Positions 11,264 through 23,200 of a stretch of 64,000 nucleotides of DNA are shown here, in pieces. Below the pieces are notes generated by a model. That model saw nothing but the letters and a program-made list of their open reading frames with translations, did not search any database and had not been told where the DNA came from. The DNA is from Capsicum annuum (taxonomy: Eukaryota > Streptophyta > Magnoliopsida > Solanales > Solanaceae): assembly GCF_002878395.1 (NCBI RefSeq), contig NC_061119.1, positions 45,638,695 to 45,702,694 on the forward strand, read 5' to 3'. Every line of letters starts with the position of its first letter. The first letter of the stretch is position 1. Both the position numbers and the translations under genes were made by a program.

Positions 11264-13250
11264 ATCGGTCACAATAAAGCAAATATAATGTATGATATGA
11301 TGATGATGCATGAGGCTGGCACACAACCTTGAGATTTGGCACACAGCCTTGACACACAGCCTTCGAGATTGGCACACAGCCTTGAGGTTAGCACACAACC
11401 TTGAGCGATATTGAGTATTTCCAATGTTTTCAATATTTTTAGTGTTTTTAGTAATTTCAGTATTTCTAGAATTTCTAGTATTTTTAGTGTTTCCAAAGCA
11501 CATACATAATATAAGATACAAATCAAGTACACATACATAAGAACAAAAATATATCTAAAGAAATAAAACAAACAAGTGAAATGATGTGAATGATGACATG
11601 AGAATAATGATGTAATGTTCACAATCATTTAAATGAGTATTTCCACAATCAATCCACATGATGTATTTCCACAATCAACCACAATGTTATAATTCCACAA
11701 CCACGTGAGCTAATATACGCTCATTATTTCCACTATCCATGAATTCTCCACATGATTCATATGCCCACAAGGTATGAATATATCACAATACAACAAAGGT
11801 ACCACAAAAAGCATTTTAAATCAATACAATATAATTATTCACATGTATTCCAGGCTATCAACATCATATTAGACCCCTCAAGGTCACACATAGCACATGA
11901 TATCTCAGATTCAGCACCTGCATCACATTCAGGTGTAATACTCCATAAGCTTCTAAGCTAGAAATCGAACCTTTGTTCCTATGAGTGTAAACTCTAGTCC
12001 CATGATTCATAATTGGATCCATGTTTCATGATCATTAACCTAGTCTGAATAAAGATTATTAGATAGAAAAGATATTCATAAGTGTTACTCTTAAAGCAAA
12101 GTAAGCTAAGAGTCCTTGATTCGGCTAATTTTTGATACTCGATTTCACAAGAGTCATCTTTGAATGAGTATAACTTTATGTATATGAGGAATTTGGCAGA
12201 TTAAAACCCACCAAATGGTATATAATCAAATTAGCTTTCCAACGATACCAATTTTGCCTTAATCCGACACCCGAGCAAAAAGTTATGACTTTGCAAAGGG
12301 GTATACATCGCCTAATAATCGCAAACGTACACTGGAAAGAGTTTGCCATAGGATGTGCAACACAAACCTTAAAGTTTGGCATAGGGTGTGCGGCACAAAT
12401 CTTAAAGTTTGTCATAGCTTGTGTGATGCAAACCTCATGGCACAACGACTTAGACATTTCATTTTTGAGTTATTCCGAGGGCAACTAAGTCATTTGACAC
12501 CTCTTAAACGTCCCTAAATATAACTACACAAGATTTGTAGATCCTAAACATGTTTTAAACCTAACAACATCATCAGTTTATCATCTAAAACATAAGAGGA
12601 GAAAAACAACTAGGGTTTGCACAATCAAGCTCAAAGGTTCAATTTTTCCGTAATTTCTCTGTCATTAAGGTATGTTTGATGTTCATCCATGGGACCTTTT
12701 CTCCCATGCAGTCCAAGAATCCATTTTCAAGTTTAAAATTATGATTTTTATATGTTATTATGAATTTCAACCATGAATTCCCATGAATTTCGATTCTTTA
12801 CCTTGTTTACACGTAATTGATGTTGTTATTAAGTGAATAATCATGAACAATGACTTCCTTCCATGGTTTCAAAGCTTTCATGTGTCCCTGTCGTTATTGT
12901 TATCGAGTCTTGGGGGTTATAAATACTCAAAATTTAGTTGTTTACTTAATCTTAGTATTTCAGAATGGTTCCAGACATGTATGAGGATTATAAATTCAGT
13001 CAGTTATCGTGTCAGTCAAACTTAGACCAGTTCAGTAATCTGAGTCAGTTTTTTTCAGTTAAACTTAGTTTAGTACCGTAACCAGTGTCAGTTCAGTTGG
13101 GAGTAGGATTCAGTACCGAGCGAACCCAGGGATAGAGGCATTCTTGTTAGTATAGGGTTTGACCCTTAGTAGCAATCCTTGAGTTACAAAACTACATAGC
13201 CAGTGTAGGTTTAAGATGTCTTCCTGCTAGTTTAGGGTTGACACATATCT
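11264..13250. other. Older repeat-derived sequence right of the solo LTR
   Basis: No gene. 11305-11405 repeats the phrase gcacacarccttgag about five times, and 12330-12440 holds a related series (cataggrtgtgcrrcacaaa). The region around 12220-12290 (gatacca...gagcaaaaagttatgac) looks like an inverted relative of 10680-10740 in the solo LTR, so another decayed LTR may be present. Confidence 0.4.
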
Positions 13251-13269
13251 ATGACTCTATATAGTTTCT

Positions 13270-13520
13270 ACATGCATTCTAAAAATGTATCAATCTAGTA
13301 TAAGAGAGTATTAATTGAATATATGGACACTGTAAGTGTATCAACGTAGTATAAAAATATATTAATGTGGTATAAAAGAGTATCGATTGGGTATAGGGAC
13401 TGCATGTGCTTGTATAGAATTTCCTTTCTCTTTTTTAAAAAGTGTATCAATATAATATAAAAGTGCATCAATTTGTTGTAAAAGTGTATCAATTGAGTAT
13501 ACAGACTGCATGTGCCCAAT
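13270..13520. repeat. Degenerate short-period repeat (gtatcaat...agtataa)
   Basis: Eight or so imperfect copies of a 20-25 bp phrase around agtgtatcaatntagtataaaa, in AT-rich DNA. One longer unit ending gggactgcatgtgc / agactgcatgtgc occurs twice. Confidence 0.6.
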
Positions 13521-13929
13521 TAGGCCAAATAGCTAAAAAAGGGTATTAAATTGGACCGACTGGCCAAGGTTGTCCACCTTTTCAATTATGGGTCATTTTT
13601 TTTTTTTAAAATGACTATGCCATGTCCTTTTCCCAAAAATAAAAGGGTCTCATACAATTTTGTTCGTTGTATGAGACTCATAGTAAAAGAAATTCCAAAT
13701 ATATGTATCAAAAGACATAAAAAGTGATTTATTAAGTAATTAGAAGAAATCGTAATAAAAAAAGTTATTAGCACCTTAATATTTAGTATTTATGTAAGTT
13801 ACTCTTATCTTCTTCTTTTTTTTTTTTTCAAATTTAAACCAACTCATATCCCATCCAAAACATCATGGACCCGACCAATTTAGCCCAGATATGAAGAAAA
13901 CACAGTTATTAGAAGCCCAATTACCATTT

Positions 13930-14017
13930 TCTCCCACCAACCAAACACGAGTATCATGTCGTCTATGGCTTCCTCCATTTCCATTGATCCCTAATAAAGA
14001 GCTTCAATAATCCACAG
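13930..14017 (+). other. 5' untranslated exon 1 of the UVR/SnoaL gene (start approximate)
   Basis: A good donor, CACAG|GTAAAG at 14017/14018, and a good acceptor, TATACAG at 14107, frame a 90-bp intron upstream of the coding ATG. The true 5' end is not visible. The exon contains a short upstream open frame. Confidence 0.6.
13956..13994 (+). CDS. Upstream open reading frame, 12 codons, in the 5' leader
   Basis: ATG at 13956 reads MSSMASSISIDP and stops at TAA 13992-13994, inside untranslated exon 1 and before the main ATG at 14150. Such frames can lower translation of the main protein. Whether it lies in the mature leader depends on the unproven transcription start. Confidence 0.35.
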   Translation: MSSMASSISIDP

Positions 14018-14149
14018 GTAAAGTTAAAAATTACAACTTTTATTTTCTTTTTTAATTTATCTGGGATTTGATTTTCTTGAAAAACTTCTTGGGCCTTTTA
14101 TATACAGATACTAGTGAAGCAGTTGATGACTTGAACTGTAGTATTTACA

Positions 14150-14221
14150 ATGTGGTCACTCTCAAATTTGCAAGCTATTTCTTTCAGACCTCGAATCATT
14201 CAACCCCACTTCTGCAATGAC
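14150..14221 (+). CDS. Coding exon 1 (24 codons) of the UVR/SnoaL gene
   Basis: Begins 42 bp after the acceptor at 14107 and ends GAC|GTGAGT in phase 0, which matches the phase-0 acceptor at 27969. It encodes the putative start of the transit peptide. Confidence 0.65.
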
Positions 14222-17200
14222 GTGAGTTTTTTAGTATTTATACTTTCTTTTTTTTTGGTTTTGTAAAGTCATAAATTAGGATACAAAAAGGAAATAGTTA
14301 CATTTGGTGAGAACAACTATGCTAACTTCAACACACTAAGATCTGGGAGTGAAATATTTAGAGTTCAGGTCCTTTCTCAAAAAAGCATGTAGAGTTCAGG
14401 CTAAAGAGTGTAGTTGTGGAGAAACTACAAGTCTCCATAAGTAAATTTATATGAGATCGCTGAGGCAATTGGTGATGGTAACACAAATCGTTACTAGTAG
14501 AAGGTATGTCTAATTCTGCATAAATCTCTAAATAATTAATTCCTTCTTGGTATCAAAGCACGGTATCGATGTGTTTATCTTTCACCATTGTATGTTTAAA
14601 ATTTGTTAGACAAACTGTTTTTTGTTTGCAAATATTGCATGACAAAGATTTCTGAAAAAACATGATTATCATTCATACTTACTATACTTACTTCTAACAT
14701 AGGCTAATAACCGAGCCTTATGTTATTGGAAAGATCTTTTCTAGAGCTTTCAGCAATATATTATTTGTAAAATGTCAATATCGGATGAAGGAGATGTGAT
14801 TGTCAAAAGTTGGTTGTTTGGAATTTTAGAATGAGCATCCAAATTTACAATCTGTTTTTCTCCCTTTTCAGACCTCAACTATGTGCTAGCCAGATATCAC
14901 TGTAAAGATATTTTTGTTATCTTTCTAACAGTGTATTAGTTATACAATTGTGATATCAGATGAAGAGATATGACTGTTGAAAGTTGGCTGGCCGAAATCG
15001 AAGAGGTAAATAATTCTGGAAGTTTCAGGATGAACGCATAGACTTTCAAGCTTGTTTTCTCCCTCTTCAAGATTTCGGTGAGTGCAAGCCATATATCATC
15101 GGAAAGATCCTTCCAAAATCTTTTGAACAATAAATTAGTTTTGAATTTTTGATGTCAAATGAAAGAGATATGAGTGACGAAAGTTGACTGCTTGAAAATG
15201 TAATCTCAAAATTTTAAATTTTGAAGCTTTCTGGGCAGATTTCAATGGCAAGAAATGATGTGCCAAATTTATATGGCAAGAAATGATGTGCCAAATTTAT
15301 TATTTTGGGTGCTCTATATTATATCATTTTGAAGGAATTTACATGAGTTTTCTTTTGAGATATTATATGTGCACATGTGGCGCATGTTATAGAGTCAAAT
15401 GTTTTAGTTTCTCAAATGGTGAAATTCTTTCCTTCATAATTATGACTTTCGAATATAATTTTTTCGGAGTTATGTTTATTTATGTATTTTTTAAAATATA
15501 GTACGAAATTTGTGATTATGATATATGTCTACATTTTTATAAGACATAATGTATATCCAACGGTATGATTTTTTTTTATGGGAGTTCTATTTGGTAGACA
15601 AGGTTCTCATGTAGAACTATTATTTTTTATTAGCTCATAATTGATTCAGAAAAATATCATTACGCTTCTGATGAAATTAAGTCAAACGTAGACTTTTGAA
15701 CATGGGTCTACTATACATCAATGTTAATTTAGTTGTAGTAAATATAAATATTGCATTTGTGTTTATATGTGATGTGTCTTTTATATGTGTAGATATGTTT
15801 ATAAATGTCTTCAAAGACTATCAATGTTGTAGTATTAAATAAGGGTGGAAAACTGAATGACGATAATTATGAAATCTGACATCGTAAGATTCAATACATC
15901 ATGGAGAACAGGAGGTTTTGGAGATACTAAACCATGTGATAGTTGAGCGGACAGATGAAGACACCCAATAATATGGGAGAGATCTTGAGGTTTTTTCAAG
16001 CCTGAAAGAAAAAAATTGTATTGCTTCCTTAAAGTTGCTGAATAGTATGATTGATGATCTTATGTGTGAATTTCAATCATATCCAACGACTCAAGCCATG
16101 TGGATTGCACTAAAAAATAAGTTTGGTGTCACATTTGCTACAAAAATTAGGAGGTTGACTATTAAGTTTGACACTTATAGATTACGTCCAAACACATCAA
16201 TAGGACTAAATTTAAGAGAGCTGTCAATATGATAACAGAATTAAAATCGGTTGGTCATGACTAACTTTAAGAAAGCTGTCAATAAGATAAGAGAATTAAA
16301 ATCGGTTGGTCATAACCTCTCTGACAACAAGTGCAAGTTGTCATAAGATCTTTGATGAAGAAGTGCAATCAGCTGTTCTTCTGCTTAACACTGGATGTCA
16401 CAGCTGAAAAGAAAAGTTTGCTCAGATGTTTTAGTTGCCTCACAATTTTTTAGTTGCCTCACAATTTTCAAGAACAAGATGGTGCTCAATATCTTCAAAC
16501 CGATTTTAATTCACTTATCATATGTGACAAATCTCTCAGATGCCGACTCATCAATGTGTTAGGGCGAAATCTATAATTGCCAAAATTGATGGTCAACCTC
16601 CTAAGTTTTGTAGGAGTATTGCCACCAAACTTATCATTCAGATACAAATTCACACATGAGTTCACTACCCATACTGCCCAACAACGTTATGCGAGAAATG
16701 CTATTCTTTTTTTTTCAGGCTTGAAAAGCTCAAGATATATCTCTCTCTCATGTTGATGGGTGTCTTCACTCGTTGGCTCAATCATCACATGGTTTAGGGT
16801 CTCCAAAACATCTTGTTCCTCAAGGATATATTGAAACATACAATGCCAAATGTCATAGTTATCACCGTTCAATTTTTCATCTTTATTCAATTCAACAATG
16901 ATTGTCTTTGATGCCATTTTATAAACTTATCGATGCGCATACAAAACACAATACAAACATGATATCTGTTTTGAATCTAAATTAACATTGATGTACTACT
17001 ATAGGTCTTGTTCAAAATTCTACGTTTGTCTTACTTTCATCACATGAACCTTAAACATATCAATATTTCTTTAGATAAAATATTTGTGCAAAGTTAATCA
17101 ATAACAGTTTAGTTATAAAAAAAAAATTAATAATTATTCTAAATGATCAAGTTGTATACCAATTTAGAACTCTCGCTAGAAAAACGATAGATGTGTATCG

Positions 17201-20200
17201 TTTGATATACATATTGTCTCAGGAAAATGTGGATGTAATTCATAATCATAAACTTCGTACTATATATTTTCTTTTTCTGAAAGAACATATATATTCATTA
17301 TTAAGTTATGAACTTCAAAACAAATTAGATTAATAATTCAAAAAAAAATCACCATTTGTGAAATTAAAGTTTTTTTTGAGTCAATAACGTGCGCCAAATA
17401 TGCACATATAAGCTATCAAAAAGAACGCTCATGTAAAGTCTTTCAAAATGATATATAGAATTTGGTGCGTCGATTCTTTTTTCATTTGAATTTGCCAAGA
17501 ATTTTTATAAAAAAATGAGATTATGTTTTCAAGAAGCCAACTTTGGCACCCGTATCTCCTTCATTCGATATTAAAAAATTTACAAATAATATATCATTCG
17601 AAAGATTTCAAAGGGATCTTTCCATGATATATGGCTTGCACGCATCAAACCCTGAAGATGTATAAAACGACCTCGAAAGTCTGAACGTTAATTTTGAAAC
17701 CTGCAGAAGGTCTGAACGTTAATTTTGAAACCTGCAGAATTTTCCTTTTTTGGGTTTTGGGCAACCAACTTATGACACTCATATCTCCTCCGATAACGGA
17801 ATTTTACAAATAAAATATCATTAGAAAGATATCAAAAATATCTTTAATATATGACTCGCACATAATTGAAGCCCGAAGAAGGGGGAAAACAGGTTGCAAC
17901 TCCGGAATTCAAGATTTCTTTGTTTTGGACACTGACTTTCTACAATCGTATCTCATTCATCTGATATTGAAATTTTTACAAATAATGTATTGCCTTTTAC
18001 AAATAATGTATTGCCGAAAAACTCTCTAAAAGATCTTTCCAGTAATATAAGACTTGCATATGGAAACAACCTATGGAAGGAGAAATGTTGTCGAAAGTAT
18101 GAATGGTAACCATGTGTTTTAGAAGCCTTTTTTCATGTAATATCTTTCAAATGGAAATATTGTTGTCTACCAAATTTTAATCATACAATGCTGAAAGATA
18201 AACAAATCTATATCTTGCCCTGATACCAATGAAGGAGTTATACTCAGAGATTAATGCAGAATAAGACATACCTCATTCTAGGATCGATGTGTGTTACTAC
18301 CATCAATTGCCAAAGAATTTCTTACAAGATCACTTGTGGAGTCTTGTAAATTCTCCACAACTACACCTACAATTTAAAGAAATTTTCAGTTCAAATCTGA
18401 TTGTTAGAATTAAGAGTTCCACACTTTCACTCACTTTAAGTTAGGTTGCATAATTTTTATCTTAATTAGAGAGTTACATGTTGGTTCATTCATGAACTTG
18501 TAACTTATGTATCATCCATTATGGCTGTACATTAGTTCTAACAGTTCTTATGAGGATTTCTCAACAATAGTGCTGACACTTGGCAATAGCCTAAGTCTTT
18601 TTCTTCTCTATAGTAAGTGTTCAGAGTACCTTCTACAATTTTATGTTAAAAAGAGTAGGTTTTAGGTTAAAAAGGACCTTGTTTTTCTATTAAGATGTCC
18701 TATTTGGTAACCAATGCAAACATGCTTTAGTTTAAAAATTAATGATAATGTATGTCATGAATTTTTCTTTTCCCATACCCATTCATTGGGCTAAAACAGT
18801 TGTAAATTTTGAGGGAAGCTTTTATTGAAGTGTCATGTTTTTCCTTTGATGGTTTGGAGACTCTTTGGATTTAGTCTTTTGAAGAACAAACTTAAGCAAG
18901 TGTTACAGAAAAAGAGGAGATGCATAGCCTTGTTGTATTTTAAGATAGAGGAATATCTGCACTTTAAGAAAATCAATCAGTCATCTGTATTGGGAGGTAT
19001 TTAGAAATATAATAAGTCGGTGGACGCAGAGTTTGCGGCACTCACACTCCTCTGTAATGATGTTTAAATTTTAAATTTTTATTTGCTACAATATACATAG
19101 TTCAAGCTGTAGACATGCATCTTTCCCTAAATATAACATCTGTATACTTGTAATAACGTTCCTACAGATATGTACCTTTTGAGCTTCTAGTGTTTTCATC
19201 ATTCCATTTGTTTCGGGCTCTCAGGTAAAATCCTCTTTACAATCTGAGATAGTTCATTAAGTGAATGCATGTCAACTGGCAACATAGTTGACAAAGACTC
19301 ACTGAAGTTTTTGACAATTGCAAGGAGGTTCATTTTCAGAAATTGCAAAATGTCTAATTATTAACTTCCGGATTAGTCTACCAATCTTTTTCTCCAATTG
19401 ACATCCTTTTTCCATATATTGACTCGTATGCATACCTTTTGTTTTTCTCTTCTTCTAGTGCTCTCTGTTTTTCCATTTCCTTCAAACCACTTGTTTCTGT
19501 ACCTTTTTTCGTATTTAACTAGGTAGAGGAATGAGGATGGATAAGTATACAGCACGTTATTACTAGTCAAATGAATAATTTTGCAGTAAAGGAAAGAGCA
19601 GAAAAATATCAGGGTATTCGGCTGGAAAATGTGGTGGTTGAAATTTCAAGGAATGGTGTTCGGAAATAAATGAATTAAGGTTCATGCAAGCTGGCTCGGA
19701 CACCACGGTTAACAAAAAACATGAATTAAGCTGGGTGGTGGTCTTGAAGGTGCGAGTGTTGCACGTGTTGTTAGTTGGCCGAAAGCTGATTTTGATTATT
19801 AATGATGCTATGTTACTATTTGACATTAGTTTTTGGGTCATTTCATGTTTTATGCTTTGAGTAGATTAGCAATAACTGTCTTGAGTGGTTTTTGGGTCAT
19901 TTCACGTTTTATGCTTTCCGGGGTTTTTTTTCAAGGTGTAATTTGATTGAACCAGGTATGTTTAGTCAATAGTAGTAGATGTTGAGATTATTAGCTGATT
20001 AGCAGCTAAGATATTTATGTGCCATGTCAGCAGTTAGTTAGTTAGTTGGATGGCTTAGGAGGATTAGTGGTAGATTAGCTGGTGACAGCTGTACAGCTAT
20101 GCACCCTATTTCCGTTTCTATATAACTGATAGGCTAGAGATATTTTCACATTCATTCAGTTCAATGAAAAATCCCCAACTGGGTTTTCAGTTGTCTCTCC

Positions 20201-23200
20201 CCTTTCTCTGTGTTTCAGCTATTTTGCTTTCTTTAGGTTAAAATTTCGTCATGGTATCCGAGAAAGGTTGCAATTATCGATCAAAGTGCAGCTCGTAGTA
20301 GCTTGATTTAGCTTGCAGATTCCTATTTTCCTGCAATTTTACTCCGTTCATTGTCCCTTTTTCTTCTTTGATTTATCTCACAGATTCATTGATTTATGCA
20401 ATTTACTCCGTTCATCGTCCATTTTTCTCTCCTCTATAGTGAAAATTTTGATTTGATTTGCTCAAAGTTATCCATCTATGGCTGAAAACACCGAAAGTTT
20501 GGTAAATTCAAGGAAGGAAACTACAGATTCAAACAGTCCTTTATACATGCATCCAGCTGAAAGTGCTGGATCTGCGTTGGTCCCGGTGGTGTTTGATGGA
20601 AGTGGATATAGGTCCTGGAGACGAAGCGTGCTCAGGGCACTTTCCGTGAAGAACAAAGTTGGTTTTATTACTGGAAAATGTAAGAAACCTGTTGCAGAAG
20701 ACGCTAGTTACGAACAATGGATGCGCTGTGATGATATGGTAATTTCATGGATCCTTAATTCGCTCACGAAGGATTTGGGAGATAGTTTACAGTTCGTAAA
20801 CGATGCCAGAGAACTCTGGCAGGAATTAGAAGATCGATATGATCAAACAAACGGTGTGAAATTATACCAGGTGTAGAGAGAGATCAATGACCTGAGTCAG
20901 GGAGCCTTAGACATCACTGGTTACTGCACGAAGATGAAAAAGCTGTGGGAAGAGTTCAGTGCCCTGGCTACACATGTAGAATGTACCTGTCAATGCACAT
21001 GTGTGGCTAAGTTGAGCATGCAAAAGGCTGAGCAAGACAGGATGTTGATTTTGTTTCTAATGGGACTAAGTCCTCATTTGTTTGCACTTAATGGAGGTTT
21101 GAATCTGAATGGAGGTTTGAATCTGAATGGTTCAGACTTCAGACCATTAAGTGCATTTGTTTTTTATTATAACTTTAGCTCTTAATAAGTCTGAATAGGT
21201 CTTATTCATTCAGATCTAGAATCAAGTCTTAATAGGTCTGAAGAGGTATTCTAGTGTTGGATAATACTCACCGTCACTCTATTCATAATCATCAGTCACC
21301 ACCACTTCAACCACTATCATCGCTACAATTTATCTCTACTAACAATCATCTCCACCATCACAACTAACAACATCTTCAACTTGCACCAACACATCATAAA
21401 CCATCATGCATTCAATGCATTCATTTTTCAGTCATCACAATCAATACCTCCAACTACTAACATCAAACAACGTCACATCACAACCACCATCACCACTATC
21501 AATCACCACCATCATAATAGTCATTACAATACCAAATATCACAACTATCACCACCAACATTATTAATCACTAACATCAATCATTGTCATTGCAACCATCA
21601 TTATAAACTATCTCCACTGTCACTAACATAAATATTTTTTTGAATCAAATAATAATTTTGTTGTATTAAATTACATACTTTTCTAATATATAATTATTTT
21701 TTTATTTGAATTGTATTTTTTATTTTATTATATATACAGATAAATTTTTTTTGCACATTCAAATGTTGAAAAACAAACAGTCTTAATCAGTTTTCAGATC
21801 TAGATACAACATCTTAATCATTCAGATGTGCATTCAGATTCAGACGTCTGAATCTTAAAAAAAAACAAATGCAGCCTACATGCAGTGTACACCACAGTGA
21901 GAGAGAGTATACTTATGATGAATCCACTGCCCACTGTTGTACAAGCTTTTTCCATGCTCATCCAAGAGGAAGGGAAGTTAGTCCAAGCAGCCAATCATTT
22001 TTGGAATCTGCATCTATGTACGGAAATGGAGCTAGTGGCAGTAACTCGAAGGGACATTACAGTCACAATCAGAACAACATCAATACTGGAAATTTCAAAA
22101 CAAACTACAGTGGTAACTCAAGTACTGGCTATAGAAATAATGGATACAACTCTTAACAGACCTAGACCCATTTTGTGAGCATTGTAGGAGACTTGGGCAT
22201 ACTAAAGACAAATGTTTCAAGATCTATGGATACCCACAGGGCCCTTCTCTTCCTCTTTCACAGGCTTCTAGGTACAGCAATTACAATAATAATAAAGGAA
22301 AACGACTTGCAGCAAATGCATATGGTGAAAGTTTTGACACCAGAGAGAGTGAATGTGGACCAAGTGAACATGGAAGAGCAATGCAACATCTAAACAAGGA
22401 ACAATATGGACAACTGGTCAAGATATTGGGTAGTTTGCAGATTGGTACCAATGCAAATGAAACTTCAACTTTGAATGGCGATGTACATGGAGGAGTTGTA
22501 AACTTCGCAGGTATTATTGCTTGCTCTACTTCTATTGAACATGGTAATCAATGTAGTGAATTTCCTAGATCGAATGTTGATACTTGGATCCTTGATTCTG
22601 GAGCAACAAACCACATGACTCACAACAGAAAAATCCTCATTAATGCAAAACCACTAATGTATCCCTTTCTAGTGTCATTACCAAATGGTTACAAAGTTAA
22701 GGTGACTCTAATTGGTGACGTTGTTCTTAGTCCAACCATCACTCTAAAGCAAGTCTTATTTGTTCCTTGTTTCAAGTTTAATTTGATTTCCATCCATGCT
22801 TTAACAGTTCACCTCAATTGTGTCGTAGTCTTTACCAAATTTTCATGCCTTTTTCTACAGGGCCCTTCACAGAAGAGGCCTCTGGAGATTGGTAGCACTA
22901 AAGGCAGTCTTTATCTTCACTACTCAAAATCAAGTCAAACCGAATCTAATCCTGCTTCTGCTGTTTCGTCAAATTCCATTGTGGATTCATGTTTTGAGGA
23001 TATACATAAAGTGTCTAATTCGGTCATTACTAGGTTCTGACGACGACGGCGGTGGCACAGTCTAATTCCATTGTGCATTCATGTTCGGAGACGACGGAAG
23101 CACCCTCACCCGCCTCAGTCTCGTGTCGAGACGGGTTCGGCGGCAAAACCGCCGAGTCCGAGCAACATAGGTCCCAAACCTTTTAACTATGTCTCCTCTA

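Larger units (their letters stand above)
14408..18366. mobile_element. Head-to-head inverted pair of one Copia family's 5' regions (4 kb)
   Basis: The left arm (14408 to about 16260, plus) and right arm (about 16497 to 18366, minus) carry the same order from the outside in: end of an LTR (gtgtagttgtggag), a tRNA-Met-type primer site, a 1.2-kb leader with about 190-bp repeats, then the start of gag. Arms are about 1.86 kb, with a spacer of about 240 bp. Their similarity is clear but not high (I estimate 70-80 percent). Neither arm has protease or later genes, and no 3' LTR was found. Confidence 0.8.

Noticed and set aside
14408..18366. Inverted repeat as an assembly chimera of one Copia copy
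   Set aside because: The arms differ clearly in sequence, in their small duplications and in where gag breaks, so they are two separate copies. Read-level confirmation would still help.
21381..21566. His/Thr-rich frame
   Set aside because: It is a translation of the cacca/atca-rich interior of the MITE-like insertion.
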